In this document: in pieces, positions 35,253-43,682 of the stretch
How positions within the stretch are numbered: position 1 is the first letter of the stretch
Layout of the letters: every line of letters starts with the position of its first letter
DNA from: an uncultured Lachnospiraceae bacterium
Lineage (GTDB): Bacteria > Bacillota > Clostridia > Lachnospirales > Lachnospiraceae
Reading direction: 5' to 3'
NCBI GenBank assembly: GCA_910579735.1
Contig: CAJTUZ010000013.1
Coordinates: 4,883 to 68,882, forward strand
Length of the DNA stretch: 64,000 nt
Made by a program: the position numbers and the translations under genes
Notes under the pieces: generated by a model
The model's database searches: none
What the model was told of the DNA's origin: nothing
What the model saw: only the letters and a program-made list of their open reading frames with translations

Positions 35253-36127
35253 TCTCCTGCAAATTCCGCTTCATGTTTCTTAAAAAAATCATAGTATTTC
35301 CGTACATTCTCAAGCTGTGTCCATTTCTTGACATCCACCGGCTCCTCATCCAAATCATATATTTTGGCTCCCCGTATGGAAAGCAGAAACGGAGAATGCG
35401 TTGCTATAATAAACTGACATCCGAAAAAACGAGCCGAATTTCCCAAAAATTCCAGAAGTTCCTGCTGCTTATCCGGTGAAAGGCTGTTCTCCGGTTCGTC
35501 TAACAGATACAATCCGTTTTCCCTGATCTTATCGGTAAAATAAAGAAAAGCGCTTTCTCCGTTGGAATGTTCACGCGTATTATCCACAAGATTTTTCCGT
35601 ATAAATTTCGACTGCGTATTCCTTTTGGCCATGTGGGATTTCTTTAACTGTTCATAATCATCTAAGGACTGCATCTGAAATCTGGAATACTTAAGCTCCA
35701 TATAATCTTCAAATAATTCTTCCCGCCTGGTGTCAACGCCGTCATTGATACTCCGCAGATTCAACATAAAATCAAACACATCATCACTTGTAATGATCCT
35801 GCTGCCATGCGGCATTTTCCCCTTTGAATTTCCTCTGCTATCCTGATAACTGCATAGTTTTGTATAATTTTCAAAAAAATTGGAACGGTTATACAGCGTA
35901 TCCCGCGTCAATCCGAGTTTCTCCGCTATGACATTCAGCGCCGTCGTTTTCCCGGAACCGTTGCCGCCATACAATATGGTGACCGGTTCAAAATCCAGCA
36001 CCCGCAGAGAATGCGCGGACAAAATCAGAAACGGATAAAATGTATCATAGCAGGTCCTTTTCTGATTCATTGTGAAATTATACTCTTCTTCCCTGTCAGG
36101 GAATTCAAAATGAGACAGATAAATCAT
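35249..36127 (-). CDS. AAA-family ATPase (ABC-like, DUF/AAA_21 type)
   Basis: 292 residues. Walker A YGGNGSGKTT (about 53-62), a signature-like NGESAFLYF and Walker B LYLLDEPENSLSP, followed by ATHSPFLL, show an SMC/ABC-like fold without membrane partner. AAAGGA precedes the ATG. It is coupled by ATGA overlap to the Ogg-type glycosylase. Proteins of this type are common and uncharacterised; a DNA-related role is only suggested by the neighbour. Confidence 0.8.
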   Translation of the reverse strand: MIYLSHFEFPDREEEYNFTMNQKRTCYDTFYPFLILSAHSLRVLDFEPVTILYGGNGSGKTTALNVIAEKLGLTRDTLYNRSNFFENYTKLCSYQDSRGNSKGKMPHGSRIITSDDVFDFMLNLRSINDGVDTRREELFEDYMELKYSRFQMQSLDDYEQLKKSHMAKRNTQSKFIRKNLVDNTREHSNGESAFLYFTDKIRENGLYLLDEPENSLSPDKQQELLEFLGNSARFFGCQFIIATHSPFLLSIRGAKIYDLDEEPVDVKKWTQLENVRKYYDFFKKHEAEFAGE

Positions 36128-36309
36128 GACAATAGAATATCCTTTCCCCGCGGCAGATTAAGCTTTCCGACAGTCTCACACTATATGAGCTAAGTCTACC
36201 ACATGCAATATAACGTTGTCATTATCATTTTGATGTGTTTTACATTCAAACAAAATACCTTTTTAAACAGCTGCCAGACTAGTGCAGAAACTTAGGGCTG
36301 ATGTCCCCA

Positions 36310-37149
36310 TCACCCCTTTTTCTTTTTTTCCTCCACTAATTTCTCATGATAAAAATAATTGATAAACTTTACTCCTGATCCCGCCGCATAATCAGCCAGA
36401 GACTCTTCCAGCCCCTTCCAGTAAACGCCGTTTTTTTCCACATAGATTTCTCTGTATTTTTCGTATAATGCAGGATAATTCGTATTAATATACTCTAAAA
36501 TCGTCTTTTTGTAACCGCCTCTGAGATTCAGATTTTCAAACCAATATTCACATGTGAATTCTTTTGTCATGTCTATGATCTCAGCATACTGCGTAAGATA
36601 GGGAAAGATCGGCGACATAAATAACACCGTATAGATACCCGCCGCATGCAGCGCCTTCAGCGCCTCTATTCTTTCTGCGATTGTACTGCCATTGTCCATA
36701 TCCGCCCGGAATTTTTCATGCAAGGTATTTATGGACAAAGCTGCTTTTACATGCGGCATTTTCTGAAGCAGATCAATGTCCCGCGTGATCAGTTTCGATT
36801 TGGTAGAGATGATCACATTGCAGTCTGCATAAACAAGCTGTTCCAGTATTTTTCTTGTGACTGCGTATTTTTCTTCAAAGGGATTATAGCAGTCTGTCAC
36901 GGAAGAGAGCATAACGGTTTTTCCCTGCAGTTTCTTTAAACTGACAGGATTGTCACATTCCTTGACATCAATAAACGTTCCCCACTTTTCCTGATGTCCC
37001 GTAAATCTTTTCATAAATCTGGCATAACAATATTGACAGCCGTGCGGACACCCAATGTAGGGATTGATCACATAGTCGCTGGCCGGCAGACTGGATTTTG
37101 TCAGATAGTCCCTGACTGTAACTTTATTGATGGTAATCTCAGCATTCAT
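36310..37149 (-). CDS. Radical SAM protein, spore photoproduct lyase-like (COG1533) family
   Basis: 279 residues. YIGCPHGCQYCYARFM gives the Cx3Cx2C cluster motif near residues 31-38, followed by the ISTKSKL and LFMSPIFPYL strands of the SplB-like barrel. The start is the Met of MNAEITINK with GGAGG upstream; the longer frame overlaps the lipoprotein gene. The protein ends in a lysine run. It is a distant paralogue of the one at 12231-13100. The substrate is unknown. The 180 bp beyond the stop hold only a small GGGCTGATG hairpin of uncertain meaning. Confidence 0.85.
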   Translation of the reverse strand: MNAEITINKVTVRDYLTKSSLPASDYVINPYIGCPHGCQYCYARFMKRFTGHQEKWGTFIDVKECDNPVSLKKLQGKTVMLSSVTDCYNPFEEKYAVTRKILEQLVYADCNVIISTKSKLITRDIDLLQKMPHVKAALSINTLHEKFRADMDNGSTIAERIEALKALHAAGIYTVLFMSPIFPYLTQYAEIIDMTKEFTCEYWFENLNLRGGYKKTILEYINTNYPALYEKYREIYVEKNGVYWKGLEESLADYAAGSGVKFINYFYHEKLVEEKKKKG

Positions 37150-37243
37150 TGGTAAATCACTCCTCCATGAAAAATGTTGCGTAACCTTGTTTATCAACTC
37201 GTCAATTCTATTTTCCAGTAATGGGACACTTGAAAAACAGCCT

Positions 37244-38476
37244 CTAGATTCCATCCAGTCCCAATGCATCAAACGAGGCCTCCAGGCAATTATAATATCT
37301 GGCGGAAAAAGTGATCAGCCCGATCCCCTCCTCTGTCAGATAAAAATAGGAATCAAACGTACTAAGCGGTTCTTCCTCATCCAGATCCAGTCTGTCAATC
37401 CAGTCCTGCGCCGACTCTCCTTCCCATGCAATCAGGCTTTCAAAACTGCCGCTCTCCAAAAGGGATTTTACACTGTTGTCTCTCCCGATCACATCCTCTA
37501 AACGAAGTGCCTTACCTGTCTGCAAGTCAATGGTAATACCTGTCTCCCACTGGTTGGGATGATTCACACCACGGGTATCATTATACTCATAGATACGCAT
37601 GGACAGATACCGCTCATCTTCTCTGGTGATCAAATAGGTTCTGCCGATTGAAGTATATTCTTTTTGAGCGGGGAGCAGCGTCTCCTCTCCATCCGTATAA
37701 TATCCGTAAAAAAATGCTTTTTTCAACACTTCATTAATCCGCTTCTCCACTGCCTCATCCGATAACCAAATCTGCGGATATTCGATCACAATATCAATAT
37801 CCATCCTTTCATCCTGATAAGTATAAAGATAAGGCTGCACATAATAATCATAATCTGTTTCGGTATCCGCAAAAGGAACGAATTTCCAATCATCACGCTC
37901 TACCGGTCCGCCTTCCCCATAATAATGAACGGCCCCCGAAAGGTCTTCTTTCTGTGCGATCTGAACTTTATATTCATAATTCTTCTGCAGATTGATCACA
38001 TATTCCGAATCTTCATCCAGTTCCCAAAAATAAACTCCGGAAAAAACCGGTTCATACCGTCCCTCAAAAGTATACCAGCCGGAATCTTCTTCTACCGTAT
38101 AAGCAATATACTCGCTCCAGAACACATCTGTTCCTTCCAACAATATATCACAGAAAAATGTTCCATCCAGTTCTTCTATCGGCCCGAAATACGCCTGATA
38201 GCTTTCTTCGATCCCGTAAGTGCGAAACCCTTCCTGTATATACAGCGCCATCTGTTCATAGACGTCCGTCTGTTCCGCGGAAAGTTTGGAAGCATTATGT
38301 ATTTGCTCCTCTTCTGCTCCGCCTATTTCTTCTTCCGCCTGCTCCCGACCTGCCAAGCGGTCTGCCTCCATTTCATCCGGCCTGTTTGCTCTACGGCCGC
38401 AGCCCGACAGCATCAAACAAAAAAGGAAACCGAATATAAACCGCCTGAAACTTTTCTTTTCCCTAACGCGCCTCAT
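37244..38476 (-). CDS. Lipoprotein with DUF3298-like C-terminal domain
   Basis: 410 residues. A basic signal peptide ends in the lipobox LMLSGCG, so it is membrane-anchored outside the cell. A long acidic linker follows. The C-terminal domain (about 250-405) contains NHPNQWETGITIDLQTGKALRLEDVI and GIGLITFSARYYN, which resembles DUF3298 domains found in PdaC and RsiV-like proteins. GGGAAAGGG precedes the chosen start, which overlaps the PadR stop by four bases. It is the last gene of the NapH-like/PadR/lipoprotein operon. Function unknown. Confidence 0.75.
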   Translation of the reverse strand: MRRVREKKSFRRFIFGFLFCLMLSGCGRRANRPDEMEADRLAGREQAEEEIGGAEEEQIHNASKLSAEQTDVYEQMALYIQEGFRTYGIEESYQAYFGPIEELDGTFFCDILLEGTDVFWSEYIAYTVEEDSGWYTFEGRYEPVFSGVYFWELDEDSEYVINLQKNYEYKVQIAQKEDLSGAVHYYGEGGPVERDDWKFVPFADTETDYDYYVQPYLYTYQDERMDIDIVIEYPQIWLSDEAVEKRINEVLKKAFFYGYYTDGEETLLPAQKEYTSIGRTYLITREDERYLSMRIYEYNDTRGVNHPNQWETGITIDLQTGKALRLEDVIGRDNSVKSLLESGSFESLIAWEGESAQDWIDRLDLDEEEPLSTFDSYFYLTEEGIGLITFSARYYNCLEASFDALGLDGI

Positions 38477-39033
38477 CCCTTTCCCTCCCCCTGCAGATCT
38501 TTCAACTCTTTCACCGCTTCCTGACACCATTCCAGATAGGCCTGATACGTTTTGATACCGAAATCTGCCGTCAGAAGATAATACCGGTGTGCCGGGTCTT
38601 CCAGTTTTACTTTTTGCAGAGTTTCCGCGGCCGCCAGAAGATTCTGCAATTCCTCCTGCGTCTTTTGCCGGAATGCTTCAATATGCTGCAGAGCCTCTGA
38701 TACGCCCGCCTCCGCCCCGAAAAACAGTTTTAAAAGCGTCTCATAACGCAGTTCGTCTTTTTCTACCGGAAGAGTCAGCCAGTTTCGCAGATATTCCCGT
38801 CCGCTCTCCGTGATCGTATAGATGATCTTATTTTGGTTATTCTGTGTTTCGTCCCTTTTTTGGGCAAATCCCCTATTGACCAATTCGGTTAATGTCGGAT
38901 AAATACTGCCGTAACTTGCTCCCCAGAAATAACGCAGCGCCGTATCCATCCGTTTTTTGATCTCATACCCAGTCAGTTCCTCGTGATTTAACAGACCCAA
39001 GATGACACAGTCAAGTTTTTTCTCCGTCGCCAT
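38473..39033 (-). CDS. PadR-family transcriptional regulator
   Basis: 186 residues: N-terminal winged helix with CVILGLLNHEELTGYEIKKR and SYGSIYPTLTELVNRGF, then a C-terminal helical dimerisation domain (VirR-like). GAGGAG precedes the ATG, which lies inside the end of the NapH-like gene. The 19-bp perfect palindrome in the promoter of this operon (39802-39820) is the likely binding site, so autoregulation is expected. Confidence 0.9.
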   Translation of the reverse strand: MATEKKLDCVILGLLNHEELTGYEIKKRMDTALRYFWGASYGSIYPTLTELVNRGFAQKRDETQNNQNKIIYTITESGREYLRNWLTLPVEKDELRYETLLKLFFGAEAGVSEALQHIEAFRQKTQEELQNLLAAAETLQKVKLEDPAHRYYLLTADFGIKTYQAYLEWCQEAVKELKDLQGEGKG

Positions 39034-39766
39034 GGTTTTGACTCCTCATTCCATAACCTAATATATGATGCGGACAGCCGTCGATACAGCTCCCGCACTG
39101 AATACATTCCGCGTTTCCAATGTGACCCGCCTGCACCATTTCCTGCACCGGCAGGCTCATGGGACATTCTTTACTGCATTTCCCACATGAAACGCACTGC
39201 GCCTTATCCCGGACCTGTATATGCAGTCCCGGCAGATGCAGGATACCGCGCAGTTTCATGCCAAGTGCCATGAAAGGCGCCATCCAGCAAAAATAATGGC
39301 AAAACGCCCGTTTCCCAAATAGAAGAGCCGGAATCAGAATGAGGCACAGGATACCGTAATAGATCACGTAACTTTGAATGGACGAGACTGATATCCCGTG
39401 TTCCGTTTCAAAGAAAAAGTCTGCTTCCAGCGTTTCTTTACCATGAAAATAGCAGTAAATGACTCCCGCAAGCCAGATGACCCAGATCACATATTTTATC
39501 ACATTGCCAAATCGATGTCCCGGTCTCCCATCATTTACTGAAAACGCACATTCCTGCAGGGCGCCTGCCGGACAAAACCAGGCGCAGAACACTCTGCCAA
39601 ACGGAATTGATAAAACAAATTGTACCATAAAAACAAAAAAGCTGCCATTGATAATTCCCTGTAATCCCGCACTTATGATCAAAGCAGGACTAAAATAATA
39701 CAGTGTTACGGGAAAAAATAGTAACGACATGATCAAAATACCTTTTCTTATCTTCTGTCTTTTCAT
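39011..39766 (-). CDS. NapH-like 4Fe-4S membrane protein
   Basis: 251 residues with four or five membrane segments and four cysteine clusters. FCAWFCPAGALQE and FCHYFCWMAPF are the membrane-proximal motifs; CVSCGKCSKECPM and CIQCGSCIDGCPHH are two classical 4Fe-4S ferredoxin motifs near the C-terminus. It would pass electrons across or along the membrane; the redox partner is not encoded here. GGAGG precedes the start. First gene of an operon with a PadR regulator and a lipoprotein. Confidence 0.9.
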   Translation of the reverse strand: MKRQKIRKGILIMSLLFFPVTLYYFSPALIISAGLQGIINGSFFVFMVQFVLSIPFGRVFCAWFCPAGALQECAFSVNDGRPGHRFGNVIKYVIWVIWLAGVIYCYFHGKETLEADFFFETEHGISVSSIQSYVIYYGILCLILIPALLFGKRAFCHYFCWMAPFMALGMKLRGILHLPGLHIQVRDKAQCVSCGKCSKECPMSLPVQEMVQAGHIGNAECIQCGSCIDGCPHHILGYGMRSQNHGDGEKT

Positions 39767-39798
39767 TGTTTTCCTCCATATATTAGTGTGGTATATGT

Positions 39799-39827
39799 AT
39801 TATATATCATACTGATATATTGTGCAA
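39799..39827 (-). promoter_or_regulatory. Promoter with palindromic PadR-type operator
   Basis: Minus strand TTGCAC (39822-39827), 17-base spacer, TATAAT (39799-39804). The spacer and minus 10 are covered by ATATATCATACTGATATAT (39802-39820), a perfect 8-3-8 palindrome. It drives the NapH-like/PadR/lipoprotein operon and is the natural site for PadR. Confidence 0.75.
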
Positions 39828-40282
39828 GTAAAAAAGCGGTTCAGCCTGCTTTGGCTGAACCGGCGTCTCTTTATCTTCGGATCGGATGCCGCTTTCACGG
39901 CCCGGGCAAATTCTTCTTCTGTCACAAATTCCGGCAGACGGATGAGCGATATCCAGTGAAACGCGGACTTATCTATAGCGTGTCCCTCATGATCATTCTT
40001 ATCTGCGGGCCGTCCTTTTTTCTCCTGCCACCAGAAACCCTCTAACGGCGGAACCACATACTCATAAAATCCGGGGATCTTATGCGTCCCCTTATAGCTC
40101 ATTTTGATCGTATAGGATACTGCATATAATACGGCGATCGCTTTTTGATACGCGCCGTCTTCTTCATTGGGATCTCCCTGTCCCCGCACGGCTGCATAAG
40201 ATATCTTCGGCACTTTTACGATAACAGGCTCTTTTCCCGTTCCGTAAAGATCTTTATATTCTTTTTTAAAATCAAAAGGCAT
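39800..40282 (-). pseudogene. GyrI-like domain protein, 3' truncated
   Basis: Residues 1-130 are a clear GyrI-like small-molecule-binding domain (DFKKEYKDLYGTGKEPVIVKVP, YTIKMSYKGTHKIPGFYEYV, PPLEGFWWQEKKGRP, SLIRLPEFVTEEEFARAV). The normal end of the fold, about 60 more residues, is missing. The remaining frame (RRRFSQSRLNRFF onward) is encoded by an intrinsic terminator hairpin and by the promoter of the next operon. AAAGGAG precedes the start at MPFDFK. It may make a shortened product but is probably broken. It follows DUF3795 by 32 bp. Confidence 0.7.
39830..39862 (-). terminator. Intrinsic terminator inside the truncated GyrI-like frame
   Basis: Minus strand CGGTTCAGCC/GGCTGAACCG, a perfect 10-bp stem with a six-base loop, followed by C and TTTTTT. 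It lies within the last 30 codons of the GyrI-like frame, just upstream of the NapH-like operon promoter. Confidence 0.9.
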
Positions 40283-40313
40283 CCTCTTCTCCTTTCTTAC
40301 TGTCCGGCATTTT

Positions 40314-40694
40314 TCAGACGCCTCGTTTTCCGGTTTCAATAAACTCCATCAATTCTTCCACATTGTCGAACGTATCATAATCCCCGCTGATTCCTTCTCT
40401 GTGATAAACCACGCCGTTTTGTTCATTCCGCTCCAGACAGTCCAACAGATGCTCCACACCGTATTGTCGGGCGAAGAGCGTAAACACATACGGCTTTATC
40501 TTTTGCAGTAATCCCTTCCTGCAAACCTCCTTACATGCAAAACAATGCGCTATCTCCTTTTCCATGGAGCATTTGCGGTTTTCACACCACTCCTTGTCAT
40601 GACAGTTATCCGCACCACAGCCGCCACAGTTTTCATTTTCCGCACACAGACAGCACGCCAGTCCGCATCTGGCAATTCCCAGTTCTCTTTTCAT
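40314..40694 (-). CDS. DUF3795-family cysteine-rich protein
   Basis: 126 residues. The N-terminal half is rich in cysteines: GIARCGLACCLCAENENCGG, CHDKEWCENRKC and CFACKEVCRKG, patterned as in DUF3795 proteins and suggesting zinc or cluster binding. The start is the Met of MKRELG after AAGGAA; the longer frame overlaps the WYL gene. It lies between the WYL regulator and the GyrI-like remnant, probably one transcript. Function unknown. Confidence 0.8.
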   Translation of the reverse strand: MKRELGIARCGLACCLCAENENCGGCGADNCHDKEWCENRKCSMEKEIAHCFACKEVCRKGLLQKIKPYVFTLFARQYGVEHLLDCLERNEQNGVVYHREGISGDYDTFDNVEELMEFIETGKRGV

Positions 40695-40759
40695 CCGTAT
40701 CGTTCCTTCCTTTCTGCGTTCTTCCTTCATTGTAGCGCACCATATACGACATCTATATG

Positions 40760-41686
40760 TCATATATCATGATATAAATTTAGAATCTTTTCAGCCTGTG
40801 CGGCAATCCTCTCTCTGACAGACAACGGTGATAATACTTCCACCGTGTCTCCTAAGGATAACAGAATCCCGATCCACCACTGTTCATCCTCTACGATGGA
40901 CAGACGCATGATAACGCTCCTATCAGCCATCTGCTCCTCTACCTGTCCGTGCAGATATTCTTTCAGGCGGTATACCGCTTCCGGTCTGCACTTTATTTTC
41001 AGTTCCGTCTTCACACGCTTATAATATATTTCACTGCGCAGCTGATGTTCCTGTAAAACCGCGTCAGCCGCAGGATGTTCCTTTGAAAAGGCCCTGTCCG
41101 ACAGTTCCAGATTCTCCATCCGGACCAGTTTATACATTCTGTAATCCTGTTTTTCCACACAATAAGCCAGAAGATACCAGGCATACCACTGATACATCAC
41201 CGCAATCGGCTCCGTCGTATGCCGCCCCGCCTGGCCGTTATGATTGGTATAACCAAAACAGACGGTTATTCTTTCCCGAACTGCTCTTTGCAGATCTGCG
41301 AGCAGTTTTTCATCACCCTCTCTCAAAACGGAAAAGTCCAGTATCAATCCTGTCTGCGCACCATTTGATAAAGCGGAGAACTTCTCGTACGTATCCGCTA
41401 ATCCTGCATTTCCCGAAACGGATGTCAGACCTTTTAACGCCGTCAGAATATAAGCTGATTCATCCTGTGAGATCAATTGATGATTCAGTGTAAAGCGTTC
41501 CTCTATTTTGTATCCGCCGTTTGTACCGTTTAATGCAATAACCGGAATACCCGCCACACATAGGGAATCGATATCTCTTTGTATCGTGCGGACGGATACT
41601 TCGAAATGCCTCGCCAGTTCCGAGGCGGACGCTTTCCCGTGATTCATCAGATAAATGGTAAGAGCATACAGTCTGTCTGTGCGCAT
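40760..41686 (-). CDS. YafY-type WYL-domain transcriptional regulator
   Basis: 308 residues. N-terminal HTH_11 winged helix (about 5-60) with SASELARHFEVSVRTIQRDID, then a WYL ligand-sensing domain (about 140-215) with the characteristic YQWYAWYLLAYC and a WCX C-terminal segment. AAGGAG precedes the ATG. First gene of the group with DUF3795 and the GyrI-like remnant. Confidence 0.92.
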   Translation of the reverse strand: MRTDRLYALTIYLMNHGKASASELARHFEVSVRTIQRDIDSLCVAGIPVIALNGTNGGYKIEERFTLNHQLISQDESAYILTALKGLTSVSGNAGLADTYEKFSALSNGAQTGLILDFSVLREGDEKLLADLQRAVRERITVCFGYTNHNGQAGRHTTEPIAVMYQWYAWYLLAYCVEKQDYRMYKLVRMENLELSDRAFSKEHPAADAVLQEHQLRSEIYYKRVKTELKIKCRPEAVYRLKEYLHGQVEEQMADRSVIMRLSIVEDEQWWIGILLSLGDTVEVLSPLSVRERIAAQAEKILNLYHDI

Positions 41687-41713
41687 AAGGTTTTCTCCTT
41701 TTTATCAGATCCG

Positions 41714-42130
41714 CTACTTATTTAAAATTGACATAACGCTTCCGACCTTGTTCTGCACAAATCCCAGTTTCTCATAATAAGAAATAAGCGGCTCATTTTC
41801 CGCGACCAGAAACAAATACAGATAATCTTTATATTTTTCTTTGACCATATTAGTCAACTCTTTGCCGATACCGCATTTCTGATAAGCCGGATTGATCAGC
41901 AGATAATGCACATATGCCGTCAACTCGCCGTCGTCGAGCGCATTGATAAGTCCTGCCAGTTTCTCTCCGTCCCATGCGGTAATCAGCGTTTCGCAGTTAT
42001 GCAATGCCTTCCATAAGCGCTCCGGATAGTTACCCGAAAGCCAGCCTACCGATAGAAACAGTTCTTCTAACTGCGCCTGCGTGAAATTTCTGTCGTTTGT
42101 GTAAGTAATGTTTGGTGTCCGGTTGTTCAT
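41714..42130 (-). CDS. GNAT-family N-acetyltransferase
   Basis: 138 residues forming a single GNAT fold: the acetyl-CoA binding loop appears as YQKCGIGKELTNMV (about 85-98) after the beta-strand LTAYVHYLLINPAY, and the C-terminal SYYEKLGFVQNKVG is typical. The acceptor cannot be told. It lies 27 bp upstream of the WYL regulator; co-transcription is possible. Confidence 0.88.
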   Translation of the reverse strand: MNNRTPNITYTNDRNFTQAQLEELFLSVGWLSGNYPERLWKALHNCETLITAWDGEKLAGLINALDDGELTAYVHYLLINPAYQKCGIGKELTNMVKEKYKDYLYLFLVAENEPLISYYEKLGFVQNKVGSVMSILNK

Positions 42131-42197
42131 TGCTTTTATACCATACCTTTCTCTTCTTTAAATGTCCGTATCCGTTCATGGCCTGTTCCTTACAGCC

Positions 42198-42632
42198 TTA
42201 CAGATATCCTCTTCTTCGCGCCTCCTCCAGCAACTTCGGCTGGATTTGCGGATATGTCCAGTTATCTGCCAAATGATCCGTAATCAAAATACTTTCTATC
42301 TCACTGTGCAACGGTTCAAAAGAAAATATCTCGGCGATAAAGAGCATACCGAAACTTTCATCATCCTCATTTTCATTGATCCTTGTTTTTCCTTTAACGG
42401 AATATACACAGACCGGTTTTATCGTAAAATCTACCGCGCCTGTTTCCTCCTGCAGCTCCCGCCTGGCCGTGGCAGTGATGTCCTCACCGCTTTCCCTGTG
42501 CCCGCCGGGTATTTCATAGGTATTTCTTTCCCTGTGTCTGCAAAATACCCATTTGCCGTCCGTTTTGGAAATAATGACCGCAAATTGCAGGAATGCATCA
42601 TCCACCTCGTCATAAAACTTCACTTCTATCAT
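42198..42632 (-). CDS. NUDIX hydrolase
   Basis: 144 residues with a complete Nudix box, GHRESGEDITATARRELQEE followed by TGAV (about 50-73), which binds the metal for hydrolysis of nucleoside diphosphate-linked compounds. AAGGAGG precedes the chosen start, which overlaps the epimerase stop as ATGA. Substrate unknown. Confidence 0.9.
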   Translation of the reverse strand: MIEVKFYDEVDDAFLQFAVIISKTDGKWVFCRHRERNTYEIPGGHRESGEDITATARRELQEETGAVDFTIKPVCVYSVKGKTRINENEDDESFGMLFIAEIFSFEPLHSEIESILITDHLADNWTYPQIQPKLLEEARRRGYL

Positions 42633-43537
42633 TTTATACCGGCCTCCTTCTGAGGATGACATTCCGTTTCTCTCCGTATCATGTCTATGTAATAATCGAG
42701 CAGACTGTAAATCCATTCGTTTAACTCGGAAAAATGGTATCCTAACTGTCTCGCCCGCTCCGTATGGATGCTGTAGGCCGGCGTCCCGTTATACGGCGCC
42801 TCTTCTCCCTCACTATCGATCACTGCCGCATAGCCCGTTTTCTTTTCCACATATTCCAGAATCTGCCGTATGGAAATGGTACCGCCGTTACTGCCGTTTA
42901 ACGCTCCCCGATAATCCTTGTCCGCTAAAAAGGCCAGAAATTTACCGGCCTCATCCGAACGGATAAATCCCATTGGCGCATCCGCATTATCAATATTCAT
43001 TGGCACGTTTTTCATTGCATGCTCGATATAAAATTTTAATCTTTTGGTGTAATCATCCTCTCCAATCACAAACGGATAGCGGACGGCAATCCAGTTCTTA
43101 TCCGCGTACTTCTGCCACAGGGCGCATTCCGCCTGTCTTTTTACCACATCATAGGGATGATCGGCCCTGCCGCACCACTCCAGAGTTTTATGGACCGCGT
43201 CAAAATCTTCTTCCTTCGTATCCATATGCTTCGGATCATATACAGCCGTCGTGGACATATAGATATATTTGTTAAAATCAAGCGTTTCCATGGCGCTCTT
43301 TATGTCATTGGAAGCATAGGCAATATTATCAAATACCACATCAAAATGCAGTCCGGCAAATGCCCTTTTCATACTTTCGATATCTGTCCGTTCTACGCGT
43401 ATCCGTTTCACGCGCTCTCCAAACGGATACGCGGCATTGCCCCTTGTAGCGATCGTCACATCATGCCCAAGTGCGAGCAGCTCCTTTACCATATGGATAC
43501 CGAAAAAACGCGTACCTCCTATCACTAAAATATTCAT
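42629..43537 (-). CDS. NAD-dependent epimerase/dehydratase family protein
   Basis: 302-residue extended short-chain dehydrogenase. Rossmann motif VIGGTRFFG (about 5-13), STTAVYD in the active-site strand, then YDVVK as the YxxxK catalytic pair (near residue 130). The family includes RNA-binding-like and sugar-nucleotide enzymes; the reaction is not determined. GGGAGG precedes the start. It is co-translated with the NUDIX gene. Confidence 0.85.
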   Translation of the reverse strand: MNILVIGGTRFFGIHMVKELLALGHDVTIATRGNAAYPFGERVKRIRVERTDIESMKRAFAGLHFDVVFDNIAYASNDIKSAMETLDFNKYIYMSTTAVYDPKHMDTKEEDFDAVHKTLEWCGRADHPYDVVKRQAECALWQKYADKNWIAVRYPFVIGEDDYTKRLKFYIEHAMKNVPMNIDNADAPMGFIRSDEAGKFLAFLADKDYRGALNGSNGGTISIRQILEYVEKKTGYAAVIDSEGEEAPYNGTPAYSIHTERARQLGYHFSELNEWIYSLLDYYIDMIRRETECHPQKEAGIK

Positions 43538-43619
43538 ATATAACGTTCCTCCCTTTTCTCATTTATCCGGCCTGCATCTTTTTTTATCAGGCTTGGCGCT
43601 ATGAAAATTCCTGACTTTT

Positions 43620-43649
43620 ATTATAAGTACAGTTACTTCTAAAAGTCAA
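43620..43649 (-). promoter_or_regulatory. Sigma-A promoter of the epimerase/NUDIX operon
   Basis: Minus strand TTGACT (43644-43649), 18-base spacer, TATAAT (43620-43625). It abuts the terminator of the upstream EFR1 gene. An untranslated leader of about 75 nt contains a short GCCTG/CAGGC pairing. Confidence 0.7.
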
Positions 43650-43652
43650 CAA

Positions 43653-43674
43653 CCCCCGCAGCAAACCGCGGGGG
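43653..43674 (-). terminator. Intrinsic terminator after the EFR1 ferredoxin gene
   Basis: CCCCCGC/GCGGGGG stem of seven G-C pairs with an eight-base loop; on the minus strand it is followed by TTGTTGACTTTT, a rather weak U tract. Confidence 0.65.
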
Positions 43675-43682
43675 CAGATTAA

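Noticed and set aside
34410..36127. Glycosylase/ATPase pair as an antiphage defence system
   Set aside because: No nuclease, toxin or reverse transcriptase is present and the glycosylase is a standard Ogg-type repair enzyme.
36281..36320. Terminator at the end of the radical SAM gene
   Set aside because: GGGCTGATG/CATCACCC can pair, but the T-rich tail lies on the plus strand where there is no upstream gene; on the minus strand the tail is weak.
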